A stretch of 64,000 nt of DNA. Origin: Cristatella mucedo (Eukaryota; Bryozoa; Phylactolaemata; Cristatellidae). The notes under the pieces are model-generated. The model worked only from the letters and a program-made list of their open reading frames with translations, made no database searches and was not told where the DNA came from. Made by a program: the position numbers and the translations under genes. The stretch spans positions 623,501 to 687,500 of the forward strand of contig WPIO01000046.1 in NCBI GenBank assembly GCA_009760855.2. Direction: 5' to 3'. This document shows, piece after piece, positions 10,413-23,162 of this stretch (position 1 is its first letter; each line of letters opens with the position of its first letter).

Positions 10413-11797
10413 TTTCGATGCGGCTGCTTCTATTTCTAATAAATTTCTAATTAGATGGAGACTCTGAAAAAACGGGGCATGTCAGCCTGTCACTTTCAGA
10501 GACCCTGAACAGAGTTGCCCCACGCATGCGCTGTCCGGTTCGAGCTGCACGACATTCGAGCAGACGCCGACAGTTCGAGCGCGCCGCAGGCAATTCTACA
10601 ACGTCCGGGTCAAAATCCGCCCCGAAGGCCTTCCTGCCGCCACGCAAGTAAAGTTTCCGAAACAGCTGGACTGTTCTTGATTTCGCTTCTAGGCTCGCTC
10701 AGTCAAGACGGATGCAGGCTCGCATACGCTACGTAACAGCGCCGCGGCAAAAGCTCACTGGACGCGATTGAGAGTTACCCCGCTAAAGAGTCGTGCTGCC
10801 AGCTCAGCCTGTGCAAGCGTCATGCATGACGCTTGTTGACGATGTTTGGCGCTCTGGCAAACAGTCATCAGCAAATCGCGAATGCGCGTAGTCAACTACA
10901 GTGAGCGATTTCTCTGTGGATATATTGCAAAGCTCGTTGCGGCAAACGTATCTGTCGCCGGAGCGGCAGCTGCAGAATACGCTACTATTGAAGACGTGCA
11001 CAGTCGTCGTTGAAATTCTGCTTCCCACCTTGCGGCGTACTTTCAGAATCTTGTAGTGTGAATTTCCAACTGACTACCATTTTAGACCTTTAATTTTTAT
11101 TAAGCAGCGATGCGACCGAATACAAGTGCTGGACTGGTCATCTGAATGATCAGCGTTCGGAGTAAAAGGAAGAAGCTTCTACCTCTACAGTCGTGTCGTG
11201 CCTGCTTGCATGAACTTACACGGGATCCTTGAACTTTCGCAGCACCTTTGAAAAGATGTCCCTTCAGCTGCTTTTTGTTCGCGTAAAAAATAAGTCTCAA
11301 TATTGCGTATTGGCCGCCGAATTACCTGAAACTGTAATAAACCTTGAGATCAGTCTCAAGAGCTTATTGAAATGTAAGTGCAGAGCCCGTGAACATGCGG
11401 CAGTAGAAAGAGGATCGCCGAGGCCGGCGATCGGTTTATTGGAATAGTTCCCCGCCTTAAAAAAAAACTAACCGATAGCTCGAATAGCAGTAGCGAAACC
11501 CGTGATAACTTTTCGAAAAAATCGCGCGTGCAATTTGCAATTTTAATTTTAGCTTTACATGGATTTACATAATTCTCAATGAAGAATTCCTACAGTAATG
11601 GAATTGCTTCAAATTTCGAGCGGGTAGAGGTCTTTTGAAAGGACCGACTCAGTGACCGAGGTATGATGGGTGCAGGCCACCTCCCTCAGCCAATTCAGTA
11701 AGGCCTGCCTCAAAATTCGGTACCTTCCTTTTGATCAGCCAGCATGAACAAGGTCAAGGGCAATCCATCTCTCTTTTTATTTTCGTATTTATCCCAG
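10413..11797. other. No gene or repeat recognised
   Basis: Short frames on both strands show no known family and no good exon-like segment. Composition is mixed, with a slightly GC-richer patch at 10.5-10.75 kb. Confidence 0.4.
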
Positions 11798-12560
<763 letters not shown>

Positions 12561-13440
12561 GTCTCACTGCCCCTTTCCCTATGCTTGCCTCCCTGTTTAC
12601 CTCTCTTTCTGTCTGTCTGACTGTCAGCGTGTCTACGTCTGGCTCTCAGCCTCTTCGACTCTCAGCCTCCGTACCTCTCACCTTACGCTTCTCGCGTGGC
12701 ACCCGCCCCTGCAAGTTGGGAGGGAGCGTTGAACGAATCGAACAAAGGAAGGGCAGCTGCCCTTCCGCATCGGCCGCAGGTCTCTCAGCTCAAGTGTTCC
12801 GACCATCCCTCGCGAAATGCGCACCGACCGAAGAAGACGTTTCCTTCTTTCTATGCCGAGCTTTAGCGTACGCCCTGCTATTGGGCAGGCTACGCAGCAC
12901 TCGCCTACGGCCGCAGGAGCAGCCATTGTACTCGCGCCTGGCATAATGTCCTTTTGTCTCCGCAGAGCGCACCGAGAGGCTCGAGCCGACTGCAGCCGCG
13001 CAGCCTCGCAGCGCCGGCCGCTGCTCATTAATCGGGTCTGCCCGGAAGCGGCTCTGAGAGGCGCACCTGGCTCCGCTGCCCGCCGGGCCGGCCTCCGCGA
13101 AGCTTCTGCGACCGAGAGGCTGCTTCCGCATCCGGGATTGCCGCTGCGGCGATCTGGCCAGGCAGGGCTCGGCGCCGCCGCGCCTCCGCGCGTCGAGCGC
13201 CGGTCTCCAGCCGGCGGCGCTCTGAGAGCGCGCAGTCTCGGCGGCGGACCGACCGACCGACGCTGCGATGCCTCGTTCGTGGCGGGCGGTACGGAGCTGC
13301 CTCTGTTATGGCGGGTGGAGCGACGCTATACTCGCTCGACTGGCACTGCCGCTATTCCCTCGTGACCCGTACTAGAGCCCACCGCCGGGTAGCCGGTGGC
13401 TGGCGGCTTGCAGCGGCTGCCCTCCGCTATATCCACTCAT
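12561..13440. other. GC-rich island without a recognised gene
   Basis: CpG-rich from about 12.75 to 13.35 kb, with an inverted CCAAT element (CTATTGGGC near 12880). An ATG at 13268 (G at -3) is followed in frame by a possible GCG|GTACGG donor. It could be a promoter and first exon, but no protein can be named and no second exon was found. Confidence 0.35.
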
Positions 13441-13447
13441 GATTCGT

Positions 13448-13507
13448 AGCGACAAAAGTACATGTATGCCATGCCATGCATGTATGCCATGACATGCATG
13501 TATGCCA
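13448..13507. repeat. Short tandem repeat, about 20-bp unit
   Basis: Three copies of a unit containing ATGCATGTATGCCATG, alternating CCATG and ACATG variants. Confidence 0.75.
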
Positions 13508-13849
13508 ACGATGACTGACCAGCCTCTATTCATCTTAAGAAACCACCGCTTCGCTTATCCTGGTCTCCGGCCAAGGGTAAGCGGTGCTCGCCACCAGTCG
13601 CGAGCGTCGCGGCGTAGCGCCCTACGGCATATACAAGAGCACACGCGGAAAGATTAACTTCTCTTAGAACGCTACGCAAATGCAGTAGCCTTGTATGCTC
13701 AACTTCGGAGTTGAGCTTCATCTTGTACGAGCGCCAGCTAGCCGTCGCGTATGCCATGGCAGCAGAACGGCAACGCTACACAGCAGCAACCGCAGCGGCT
13801 GCTCGGAAAAGGTTGCATAAAGATAATAACCGGTAGCAAATGTAAACTA
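13508..13849. other. No gene recognised
   Basis: Moderately GC-rich unique DNA between the tandem repeat and a LINE-A copy; nothing identifiable. Confidence 0.4.
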
Positions 13850-14585
13850 GCATGCCTACTTCCAGCATTGAATCACTGCAACAGTCCGGGCCAGCTTAAT
13901 TAAGAGTATTCCAACTAAGCTGGTTCGTGCATTCGCCAAATCCCGACTTGATTTCTGTTGCTTCTCACCACTTTGAGGTTGAAGTAAGTGAAAAGGCAGC
14001 TCGCAGTTGGTGCAACGTCCTATGAACATTGAGCCTTTCTGACGTGAACGTGGCAACTATCAAATTATTACACAGTTTCGCTTCAACCTGAAATGCGTTC
14101 CCATCGAGGCTACGTCGCTTGCATTCAGGTCCCTTGATTATCTTTCACCAGAATGCTGGAACACTGGAAATTCTTTCTACTCAGGCTGTGTATCTGAAAA
14201 TCCATGTTTCTGACTCGAGACGTTTAGCTGGTCTCGACTCAACCTCAAATTTCTTCCGACTTGCGTCAGAACATCCCCTGACTTGACCACATTTAAAAAG
14301 AACTTAAAAACACACCTATTTAGGACAGCATTTAGTGGGTCCCTGCGATTCATGCTTGATGTACTTATGCGTGCTGACGCGGTGCATGCTGCCACTAACC
14401 ACACTTGCATGCTGACCCTGCGCATGTCACCCCTAACCATGTTATTCATGTTGTTTATCAAGCATGCTATCACTCACCATTCAATTGCATTTCCCTTTGC
14501 AGCAAATGTAAAGCACCTAGAGAGAGATTGAGTTCTCTGAGGGGGCTTTGTCAAGTGCATTATTATTATTATTATTATTATTTTT
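13850..14585 (+). mobile_element. LINE-A 3' copy, diverged in its 5' half
   Basis: 13850-14240 is a decayed version of the CNSLL...LHWLP region. 14255-14585 is well conserved: DLTTFKKNLKTHLFRTAFSG, the 3' UTR, a hairpin and (ATT)n. The two halves differ in divergence, so they may be separate insertions. Confidence 0.8.
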
Positions 14586-15439
14586 ACACAGCAGATGTGT
14601 CTGTTCACGATCTGTCGCTAGGTGTTCTGCTGGTATTCTATGTTAACCTGACGGCGAGCGCGAGTTTACCCTCGGTTGCTTGGTATTCTTATTTTAAAAT
14701 TAGAGATGTAACTAAAGGCGCCAAGATGCACACTTAGAGGCATGGAGGAGATCGGCTTGGGTACGTCCTGCAACGCACTCACTTCAAGGCAGATAATTAG
14801 AGTATTTTCCATAGTACCGTAGAAAAATAAAATCCGTTTCCAGGCGATTAATTGCCGCAGCGAAAAAAGAAAAAACACACGAGTCGATTGCTGGCAAGGT
14901 TGCTGAAGCCTAATTGTCCTGCCGACTAATGTGTCCAAGCGCACAATATTGGAGTAAATCTTAGTGGGAAAAGTGCTCGTAAGTCGACGTCGAGCCCAGG
15001 AGTACGGCTGCGACTCACTGCTGAAAACCTTACAATTCTGCACGCGTAGCTTAATTACTTGCTGGTGGTTTGGTATGAGTGGTTCCGAACTCCATCGCTG
15101 CATCAATGGCACGTACCGCAGGTCGCTTAGTAACACTGGCCTGCAAATGAAAACTTATTTGTCCGTTTCTTCAATCTAGCAGGTGATTCGAGTAAATTTT
15201 GGAATGCTCTTTCAGAATGTGTAACTCGCGTTTTAACCCAGCGCGGCAGGATTTGTAACAGGTTTGCATGTTCGTTTTACAACGATTTCACATGCAATTC
15301 ATAAGCTTTTACAATTACTTAATAACAATATCTTCTATGTTATGTAAAATTTAGACGCAAGTCTTCTTTCATTTAGTAACATGCCTTTAAATGCCTTAAA
15401 ACTGACTCTTCTTCGACTGTTTGCTATGCTCAGCAGCAG
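14586..15439. other. No gene recognised
   Basis: Frames on both strands are short and unlike known families. Confidence 0.4.
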
Positions 15440-17110
15440 CTGGATTGCTGGGCTTCAGGCTCCAGCCAATCATTGGCTAGCACTCCAGCGGCCTTGACAT
15501 CTACGCCTCATTTCGCGTATGTCCTAGTGGAACTTATCACTCCGTTCGTCGTTGAATGCTCCTAAATTTGAAGGGAAAAAGCGAGGTAAAAATTTAGAAA
15601 AAGCCTATTAGCGCTCATTCTGCTGCCGAGTGTTGCTTGGCCTTAAATCGCGTCCTCAACGATTCGCACATGGTCAGTAGACTTGTGATTTCCGAGAAAG
15701 TTTGCTACCATGGTCTTGAATTCATTCAATTCCTGCCACTCTAACTCAGTCATTTATTAACTGATAAGTGTGTCTTTGAACAGTACTCTGGTCTGTGGAA
15801 AAATAAAAATGCCAGTTTTATTTTTGCCTCGCTAATTTGAGAACCAGTTCTTGTAGTTAAGTACTTAATGGTATCAACGTTTTGGTTCAGAGCCTTAAGC
15901 GAGTTTTTCATTAGTCTAAGCTTTATGTGCAAGGGAGGAAGTAGAACTCTCTTGCTGTTGACAAGAGAAGGCTCTCGGACGTTGTCACTCCTAGGTACAA
16001 AATGTGTTCGCTCTTGCCGTTCTGTCTTTCGGTAAATGAAGAGCATCAGCACGACTATCTCACAGACATGTAAAGCTCGGATATTTTGTATAGCAACTTT
16101 GGAGTGCAAGCAGAATGGCAATGACCTTTAAATCGCGCCGCATATATCTGTAATTGTTGCTAATCATATGTGATTTCATCGAGAAGTACTTTTATGTTTG
16201 CTTCCTTAAGTCTCTTTCATCTGTACAGAAGTTGCAGCCAGTAAAGAAAGTTCATTTCCATTTTGAACTTCCTTTAAACTGTGGCATGATGATTCAATGA
16301 AGTGTCTCCACTCAGTTGGAACATTGCACTTTTTCATTTGGTTAACTAGACCTCGACGTTGCTAAAATAGACTCACGAATCCTAAGTCGAAAAGTACGAA
16401 GGAAACTTTTTTCACGACGTATATACCGAAAAAATGTATTGCAAGAAAACGTCTCTCTTTTAATCAAGAATCGAGGATTTTAGCCAACTCTTTTGGCAGG
16501 TCAAAGTCTTTCACTTAAGTCATCAAGTTCAGATTGCGCATCTATTTTAGGTGTTGGAACATCAAAAGCGTCACAGTTGTCCTTGTTATCACCTGCAGTT
16601 GAACTCGAATCCCTGTCAGTCAATAAATCATCAAGTGTACCGGATGGAACGAGGACTCACATCTCATCAAGGTGCAGTACAGATCGCATCTCATCAAGGT
16701 GCAGTACAGATCGCATCGCTGAAGGTAGGTTTGGATATTTAATGTTAAACTCATTATTTTTGTTGAAGCCCTGCATGTTAGTGATGCAGAAGTAGCATTC
16801 CAAAACATTTTCAGTTTTTTCTCTCCAAATCATCGGTACTCCATATGGCGTGCGTTTTCTTTTACCTTGAAAAAAGCATAACAAGTTTTCTACGCTTGCG
16901 CACCGTATGTGGTGCCAATTTTTTATCCCGATCATCCAGTTTGCACCCGAAGAAGCCGTGATAGCGCAGTTTGATGACATTTGTAATCAGTAATCGCTGC
17001 CCTTTTTGTCGAGAATCTCCAGAAGATGTAGCAAAATTTATGCTGAGAATCCTTGCACTATTTTGGCATTGTAAATCACAAATATCCGTTGATTTAAACA
17101 ACTATATCCA
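15440..17110 (-). pseudogene. Decayed transposon-derived gene of a widespread, unclassified family
   Basis: Read on the minus strand, ordered fragments match one protein family. It is often annotated as uncharacterised, in multicopy, in arthropods and cnidarians. First comes DDRDKKLAPHT with PYGVPMIWRE and CYFCITNMQGF (16.9-16.7 kb), then KYPNLPSAMR. Next are LLPPLHIKLRLMK with SEAKIK (about 15.9-15.8 kb), VANFLGNHKS (about 15.7 kb), and GAFNDERSDKFH with CQGRWSAS (about 15.55 kb). Frames change between blocks and stops interrupt the last two, so the copy is dead. Cys pairs in the first block suggest a zinc-binding N-terminus. The transposon superfamily is unknown to me. I saw no terminal inverted repeats. 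Confidence 0.72.
16660..16713. repeat. Perfect 27-bp tandem duplication inside the transposon relic
   Basis: Two identical 27-bp units. On the minus strand they duplicate nine codons in frame (RSVLHLDEM twice), just after the NLPSAM block. Confidence 0.95.
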
Positions 17111-18535
17111 CCAACGAACGTGCGAATAATTTTTCTATAAAAAATAATACCCATTACGTATATCGCTAATTGACTGCAACAAGTAAACCTAATATAATCC
17201 ACTATCTTTATACATAATTCGAGATGTCAAAGTGCACCCGATCTTTTATAAATGAGATCTACCTAACCGCACACGCACATAAAACCAAATACATTATTAA
17301 TTATCATTTGCTGTGTAGTTTTAGAAATAGTAACAAATGCTAGACTAATCATATCATGCTGACCAGTGTAATGAAGATACAATTGGGATCGTTTAATAAC
17401 GACAAATTATGGAACCCTGAAGAGCTTGATTTTAAATGAGAGTGGTTACAGTGCATGGTTACTCTTGATGTCTTCTGCAGATAATGTAGATTATGCTGCA
17501 GGCATCTTACAAGCAGCGTTGCAGGAGGTTAAAGAAACGTTTGATACTCTTTGAGCTTTTAGTAAGATTTGTAGGTACATCATTTAGCTAGCCGTTAATC
17601 CGTGCGATGTAGGGCACACTTGTGTACTCAGAAGTAGCTCCCTTAAATTGCGACGACGAGAACCAGTGGATTTGTTTTGTTAACTTCTTGGAAGCCATCG
17701 GGGGGGGGGGCCCGAGCTAGAACGGTAAACGAAAAGCCAGGTCTGAAGGAGGAAACAGGTTAGAAAGATTAAGAAAGGTGAGAAATGAAGCAAAATGTAA
17801 ATACGATATATTTAAGAGAAAAACAGGTGATAAGTATTACAGCGCTCTACAATAAACAGAAGATAGCTGGGCAGATCTTCAAGAACAGACGATCGGTCGA
17901 CGACTGGGGCCGAAAGACTTAACACGGAGAAGACTGGCAGTTTTATTGAGACAGATCAGCTCAGAAATTAGATGGGCGTAGGCGAGAATGGCCATCTGCC
18001 GAAGTTTGGAAAACAATTTGAAAACTTGGACATGGAAACTTGAACGGTGACAGCACGCGTAAAAGTGGAGAAACAGCAGAATGCTAACTATGCTGGATTA
18101 CAGAAATTCACGCACGAGGTGGCTAGATAAAAATATAGGATACGTACAGAAATGTGAGGTTACTGCTCCAGCACCAGAGAGACTGGTAGACTACGCTACG
18201 ACTTAACGAGTAATCGAACGACTCATAGATAAAAGCTAAATGTAAATTCGTGTACACTATTGTGTTTTGGCGATTACTCTACTAGCCGATCTTAATCTAG
18301 TTGCGATAGGGGCGGTCCAGCTTCGTAGGCAGATCCACCAATATTCACCATTAAGAGAGCAGTCGTCGGGAAAAGTGATTGAATTGGTATGACTGTCGAA
18401 TCTCGTCTAAGCAGGTGAACCGAGAATGTCTAGATATGTATTCTTCTTTTCGGTGCTAAGATATCCTTTTGAAGGTGATCGGCTTTGGAAAAGCTCGACT
18501 CAACTTTCAGCTGCACTGTTTTTATTTTTATTCCT
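17111..18535. other. No gene recognised
   Basis: AT-richer DNA with no long frame. A run of ten G at 17701-17710. Nothing identifiable. Confidence 0.4.
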
Positions 18536-18710
18536 AGTGAGCCGTGATGGCACTTTAGGTAAGGTGATTGCTTTTTACGACCTCGGGACCGAGGTCGCGG
18601 GTTCGAATCCTGCAGTGGGTGATTCTTGTATCACCGCTGCAAGCGGCGGTAATAGCCGTAAAGGCTCTTCTGTCACTACACAAAAAAGACCGTTAAATCA
18701 GCTAGTATTC
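18536..18710 (+). mobile_element. SINE-B copy (tRNA-derived)
   Basis: A-box-like TGGCACTTTAGGTAAGG and B-box GGTTCGAATCC are spaced as in RNA polymerase III tRNA promoters. The non-tRNA body runs ATTCTTGTATCACC...GGCTCTTCTGTCAC and ends in GTTAAATCAG. Related copies lie at 5.63, 30.41 and 49.26 kb. The tRNA part does not fold as an intact tRNA. Confidence 0.75.
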
Positions 18711-20399
18711 AATTTATCGGGTGGGGCGTGGTGTGGCTGCAACAGCTGCATAGGATGCGAAAACGACGATGCACGCACGCGGGACGCCGGCGAGAGCAGC
18801 TTCCTGCTAACTCAGCCGCTACAAACTCCTTGCCATCGCTATCGGCATGGTGGCCGTGCTTGTTTTAACCTCAGCTCTGCAATCAGCAGTCCATTGGCAT
18901 TGCAGTGCAGACAGGCGCTTGCTAGGCTACAGAACTGAGCGTACTGGCTGCTGAAATAAAACCACGTCACCATAATTTGAAACGACAAAATGAAAAAGCG
19001 AAACAGCTCTTTACGTTCAACTACCAAGAAGTTGAGGGCAGGCGATCGCGAAACCAGCATCGAAACTTGATGTGAGCTCACCCATCCGCTCTAGCAGGCT
19101 TTCATTTCGTTTGGCCTGGGCCCTCAACCTGAGCCTCTGGGAACCCGTTGGGTAAGTACAACCACATGCGGCCGCAAACTACTCTTTCTTAGCTTCGGCG
19201 TCCCTCTACGCTACGGCGCCAACTTTACGAACTAGTAATTGGTGAGCACGATGCAACGTTCTTAAGATTCTACTTGATTTGGAAATGCTGTCCAAAGCGA
19301 GTTGCCTGGATCGGAAGTGGAGGTAGCAGAACGAGAATCTTCCAGGGTAAAACCGAGCACCGATCCGCTCCGCTTGCAAAACGTTCAAGCCTAAACGGGC
19401 ATGAGCTATCGGCGACAGCGGTAGCAAGGGTGCGGGGATGCACAGGTCTCCCCCAGGCGCCAAGGTCAAGAGGGTGCCAAAAGTGAAATAGGTTGTACAA
19501 ATTTTTTAAAAACATTTTCATTTGACAATACCAATCTGGAATTCAAGCAAGTCCCTGTTGCAATATACTTGACTATTCTGGCCGAGCTAGTTAAGCATGG
19601 TTACAGACTTGGACCAGTATCCTACTTGGAGACATTGTGTGAACTGAGTCTTCCGACGCCAGCGTGTGGACGAAGTCGGCACTTTCAATTTTTGCAAGCT
19701 TTGCCAAGCTCCCCAAGGCTCAAACTCGTCCTCCGGAGTCGGAGTTAACGATGTGAAGATTAGCGTTACTCCAGACCAGCCTCCGTGAACTGCTCGGTCA
19801 CTATGGGTATTGTGTACTTTTTTACGTTTTGGTCACCCAAATCTATTTATAAGAGACGTGGGAGATAAAAAGGTGAGTTGTGCCCAGCACCGAAAACTAA
19901 GGCTTGAGGATGAGAAAGTTCAGCAAGGTACTCAAAGGTTTCTTGAAGAAGACGAAGCTGAAGACACAAAAAACACAAGGAACCGTTGACAAAAAACTAA
20001 AGGAATGGGGAATAACAGTTTGGGGAAAACGAGAGCAAGCTGGACGGTGACAATGATAAGAACTGGAAAGAGGAGGGAAAATGTGAAGGTAGAAAGCATT
20101 ACAGCACTGGAAAAACAAACACTCTGCCAGGCGAAAGCCTTCATGAAAAAAAGAAGCTTTGCCCTGCGAAGACGAAGGCGAAGTCACCATTTAGATCATC
20201 GGGTTGCAAGCAATACCACAAGAGAAGACGATAAGAAATCTTCTGCGATTTCCCAGGTGCTGAACCTGAATGATACTGGCTACCTCAAATTTGACCGAGT
20301 CTCTGTTTTACACGTCATTTTGAAGCAACTTTGAACTGAGTTAGTACTACCAGGATCAAGCCAGTTTCAGAACAAAGGAGATGCCTTTTCTGGAAAGGT
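18711..20399. other. No gene recognised
   Basis: Unique-looking DNA. Weak frames near 19.2-19.5 kb and 19.9-20.3 kb lack recognisable features; the latter, just before the hAT relic and in the same orientation, could be its eroded 5' part. Confidence 0.35.
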
Positions 20400-21692
20400 T
20401 GCTCGAGCCATGAGCAAAGCCTGGTTCAAGATGCAACTTGCTAATTGGCATGAAGTAAACAGGACCTGGCTGACCTACTCTCTCTCTGTCTGTCTCTCTC
20501 CTCTCTCTCTCTCTCTCCCCTCTCTCTCTCTTTCTCTGTCTCTCTCTCTCTCTCCCTCCCTCTGTCTTTTCCTTTCTCTCTCTCTGTCGAAATCATAGGC
20601 ATATGGCTAAAGTTATTTGCTTTTCCTATGTGCGCCAAAAATTTACGATCTTCCATTGTAAATGCAAATGGTTTTAAACAGTGGACAAAACCTGAATAAC
20701 TAATTGCCCATGAAAACAGCCCTTCTTACAGTCAGGCTTTCAACACATGGAATGAAACAAGAGTTGAGACTACTCAATGGAAGTGGAAGAGATACTGCTG
20801 TTGAGGTAAAATCTTATCGGAAAGAAAACCGTAGCTTAAAATCCTCAAGAGAAGATCTCAGTTGCATCAAGTTCTTAGTTTCTTAAAATCTGGCCTTGCA
20901 TGGCCACCAATACGGTCTTAGCCTGCTGGTGAGAGAAACATGGGAAACTTCTTGAGACTTCTCCATCTTCTAGCTCAGAAAGATCCACTTCTGCAATCAC
21001 AACTGGACCACGCCAGAAATAATCTAAAGTCTCAGCCTCTTGTCTCTCTCTTCAAACCAAAAATGAGTTACTTAGTATACTTGCATCCTCTGCCAGAGAC
21101 AAGCCAATCTGTGACACACGGCAAAGCAAGTACTCTCTCAACACGCTGGTCTTCCGGCAGAGAAAATTTATTTCAAGAATAATGAAGAACAACATTGACT
21201 ACCTATGCCAAGAAATTCCAAAAGTTTTTCCAGCTCACAGACTATGATGTCAAATTCGGTATCTTGCTGGAAGTTGAGCAGCTTTTGAAGATACACGACC
21301 AGACCAAACTCTGCGAGCAATGTCTACTACATCTTGGAGGCTTCTATTGTTCAGACGTTGATGGAACAGTATAGCAAAATATGTGATCTTAAAATTGTTC
21401 ATGCCACATGTCACGACTCGGTACCAAAGACCACGCTGAAACTCGCGTCTTTCATTGCCAGCTATGGAGAAGATGGTGCTTCCTAGTTGTCTTGCAAGTT
21501 CTTCTCACCATAGCTGTACCAGTTGCCAGATATGAAATTTCCTTTAGCAAGCTTTTGATAATCTTGTCTTATCTGACAGCATCAACGGGGCAAGATAGAC
21601 TCACTGATTTGGCCTTATTAAGAATAGAGAAAGCGACACTGAAAAATATTGACTTTCAATCTCTAATAGACCAGTTCGCCACGTTTAAGATC
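20400..21692 (+). pseudogene. hAT transposase relic 1 (ZMYM1/TTF-type)
   Basis: Broken coding pieces lie in order on the plus strand: a WFKMQLANWHEVNR segment (about 20.42 kb), a GLAWHGHQ-like segment at about 20.89 kb, and MGNFLRLLHLLAQKDPLLQ (20940). The typical C-terminal dimerisation end follows (SFSKLL, then GQDRLTDLALLRIEK and IDFQSLIDQF, to about 21692). This order is that of the hAT transposases related to ZMYM1. Frameshifts, stops and a TC microsatellite (20479-20589) interrupt it. Confidence 0.65.
20479..20589. repeat. (TC)n microsatellite in hAT relic
   Basis: Pyrimidine-rich CTCTCT tract of about 110 bp, with CTGT and CCCT interruptions. Confidence 0.9.
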
Positions 21693-22444
21693 AAAATTGA
21701 GCCACTTGGAATTGATGCTGGTTCGCTTCTTCAAATGCAGTTGCTGGATTTGAAAACCAAACATTTGTGGAGTGGTAAGTTCACAGAACTCAAGAGCAAG
21801 TTAGAAGAGTTGGAGGTCCAGAAAAGCATGCACGTTACGTTGCACAAATGGACAGCTCTAAAAGAAATGCCACGAGTTGAGGCACTCATATTTGACGCCT
21901 GGAATAGTCTTCCAGAATGCTACAGTGAGGTGAAGAAGTTGGTATTTGGAGTGCTGACGATCTTCGGGTCAACATATTCGTGCGAGCAAGCGTTCTCTTG
22001 CATGAATATAATAAAAAGTAAAGTAAGAAGCCAACTAACAGATACAAATCTAGAGGCGTGCTTGAAAATGAAAACAAGTTATGAGCCATATTTAACCAAA
22101 CTTTCAAAAGGCATGCAAGGCCAATGGTCCCATTGATGCAACTATTGTAAATATCTATTATTCAATAATTATAGTTATATTATTTGATTACTAATTTTAT
22201 TATTCTAGCAGAGCTAGCTAAAATACTTTAATATGTTTTGTGCAAAACATTTGTATGTTTTATATGAATAAATATTATTTCATATTTAAAGCTATTTATT
22301 TTAAATCAAAAATCAAATTTATATACCTAATCCTAATCAAATACCATAATATTGAAATAAAAATGTCAGTGGCTCTTTAAAAACTGGGTGATTTTGTAAA
22401 TTGTAACTTTTGGCTCTTCCGTCTCAAAAGGTTGCCGACCTCTG
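21693..22444 (+). pseudogene. hAT transposase relic 2 (ZBED5/FAM200-like C-terminus) with 3' TIR
   Basis: The open frame ending at 22136 carries the hAT dimerisation block of the ZBED5/FAM200/GTF2IRD2-like group: LLQMQLLDLK, WNSLPECYSEVKKLV, FGSTYSCEQAFSCMN, SQLTDTNLEACLKM. An AT-rich 3' UTR ends in a 19-bp hAT-type terminal sequence at 22426-22444. No matching 5' terminus was found; the element is 5' truncated and shares its reading frame with hAT relic 1. Confidence 0.75.
22426..22444. repeat. 3' terminal inverted repeat of the hAT element
   Basis: AAAAGGTTGCCGACCTCTG is the reverse complement of a CAGAGGTCGGCAACC-type start common in hAT elements. The next eight bases (CCTTAGAG) would be the target-site duplication; its partner is not visible. 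Confidence 0.7.
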
Positions 22445-22452
22445 CCTTAGAG

Positions 22453-22804
22453 CATTAATGAGGCAGGCGGTGCCATTTCTAGTTCCCCCCACCCACCTGC
22501 ACCGAAAGGTCTCCTTACGCCACCGGTCGTTTGCGAGTTAGTTCTGTAACGCACTTAAAAAAGATGTTCCAGCTAAGTGTATATAAGGATGCTAGGTTTT
22601 CATTTTCCCGAATAGCGATAGCTTTGCTACTATTCTAGTAAGCTATCCTTTCATCGCGTCAGGAAAAGGTTGCTGCTATCCAAGTGCGACTGTCAGCAAC
22701 ACGTGCTAGGAGGAAGCTGGAAGAGTAGAGATCATGGAGAGCTTGGAAAGGATCAGCTCATAACTACGTCTGTAATTTTGAACTCTCAGTGAAGCACTGA
22801 TTCG
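22453..22804. other. No gene recognised
   Basis: About 350 bp between the hAT terminus and a SINE; nothing identifiable. Confidence 0.4.
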
Positions 22805-22945
22805 GCGAAGTGGCTAAGCTGCTCGCCCGAACAGAGGTTAAAGTGAATGTATTTGATGGCCGATGTCGAGGACCGAGCCATTACAGATGAGTAGCACCTG
22901 AAAAGAGATCAAGTTCTCTGAGTTGCTGATCAAATGAACTATATT
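22805..22945 (+). mobile_element. SINE-A copy (tRNA head, LINE-A-like tail), diverged
   Basis: Head GGCGAAGTGGCTAAGCTGCTCG resembles a tRNA A-box. The B-box is decayed. The tail GCACCTGAAAAGAGATCAAG followed by TTCTCTGAG is a version of the LINE-A hairpin. Confidence 0.5.
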
Positions 22946-23162
22946 TTATACTATGAGCAAGATTATTCTACCGCTTGCCAAGTGCTGCAGCCCACTCCTC
23001 AATACTGGTTCGAAGTGCTGGTTGTGCGACAAGCTTGTCGCCTCGCCTAAAATATTTCTAGCGCTAGCCTAGTTATCGTACCAAGGAGGTCACGAGTTTG
23101 TTGGCGTGAGTTTAATGGTGATTCCAAACATGCCAGGGGAATTTACTGAACTTCATTCACAT

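Noticed and set aside
13053-13365. Coding exon in the GC-rich island
   Set aside because: No family match, no convincing splice pair and no conserved block; kept only as a possible promoter.
18541-18615. Functional tRNA gene
   Set aside because: A and B boxes are present, but the arms do not form an acceptor stem and the sequence continues into a repeated SINE body.
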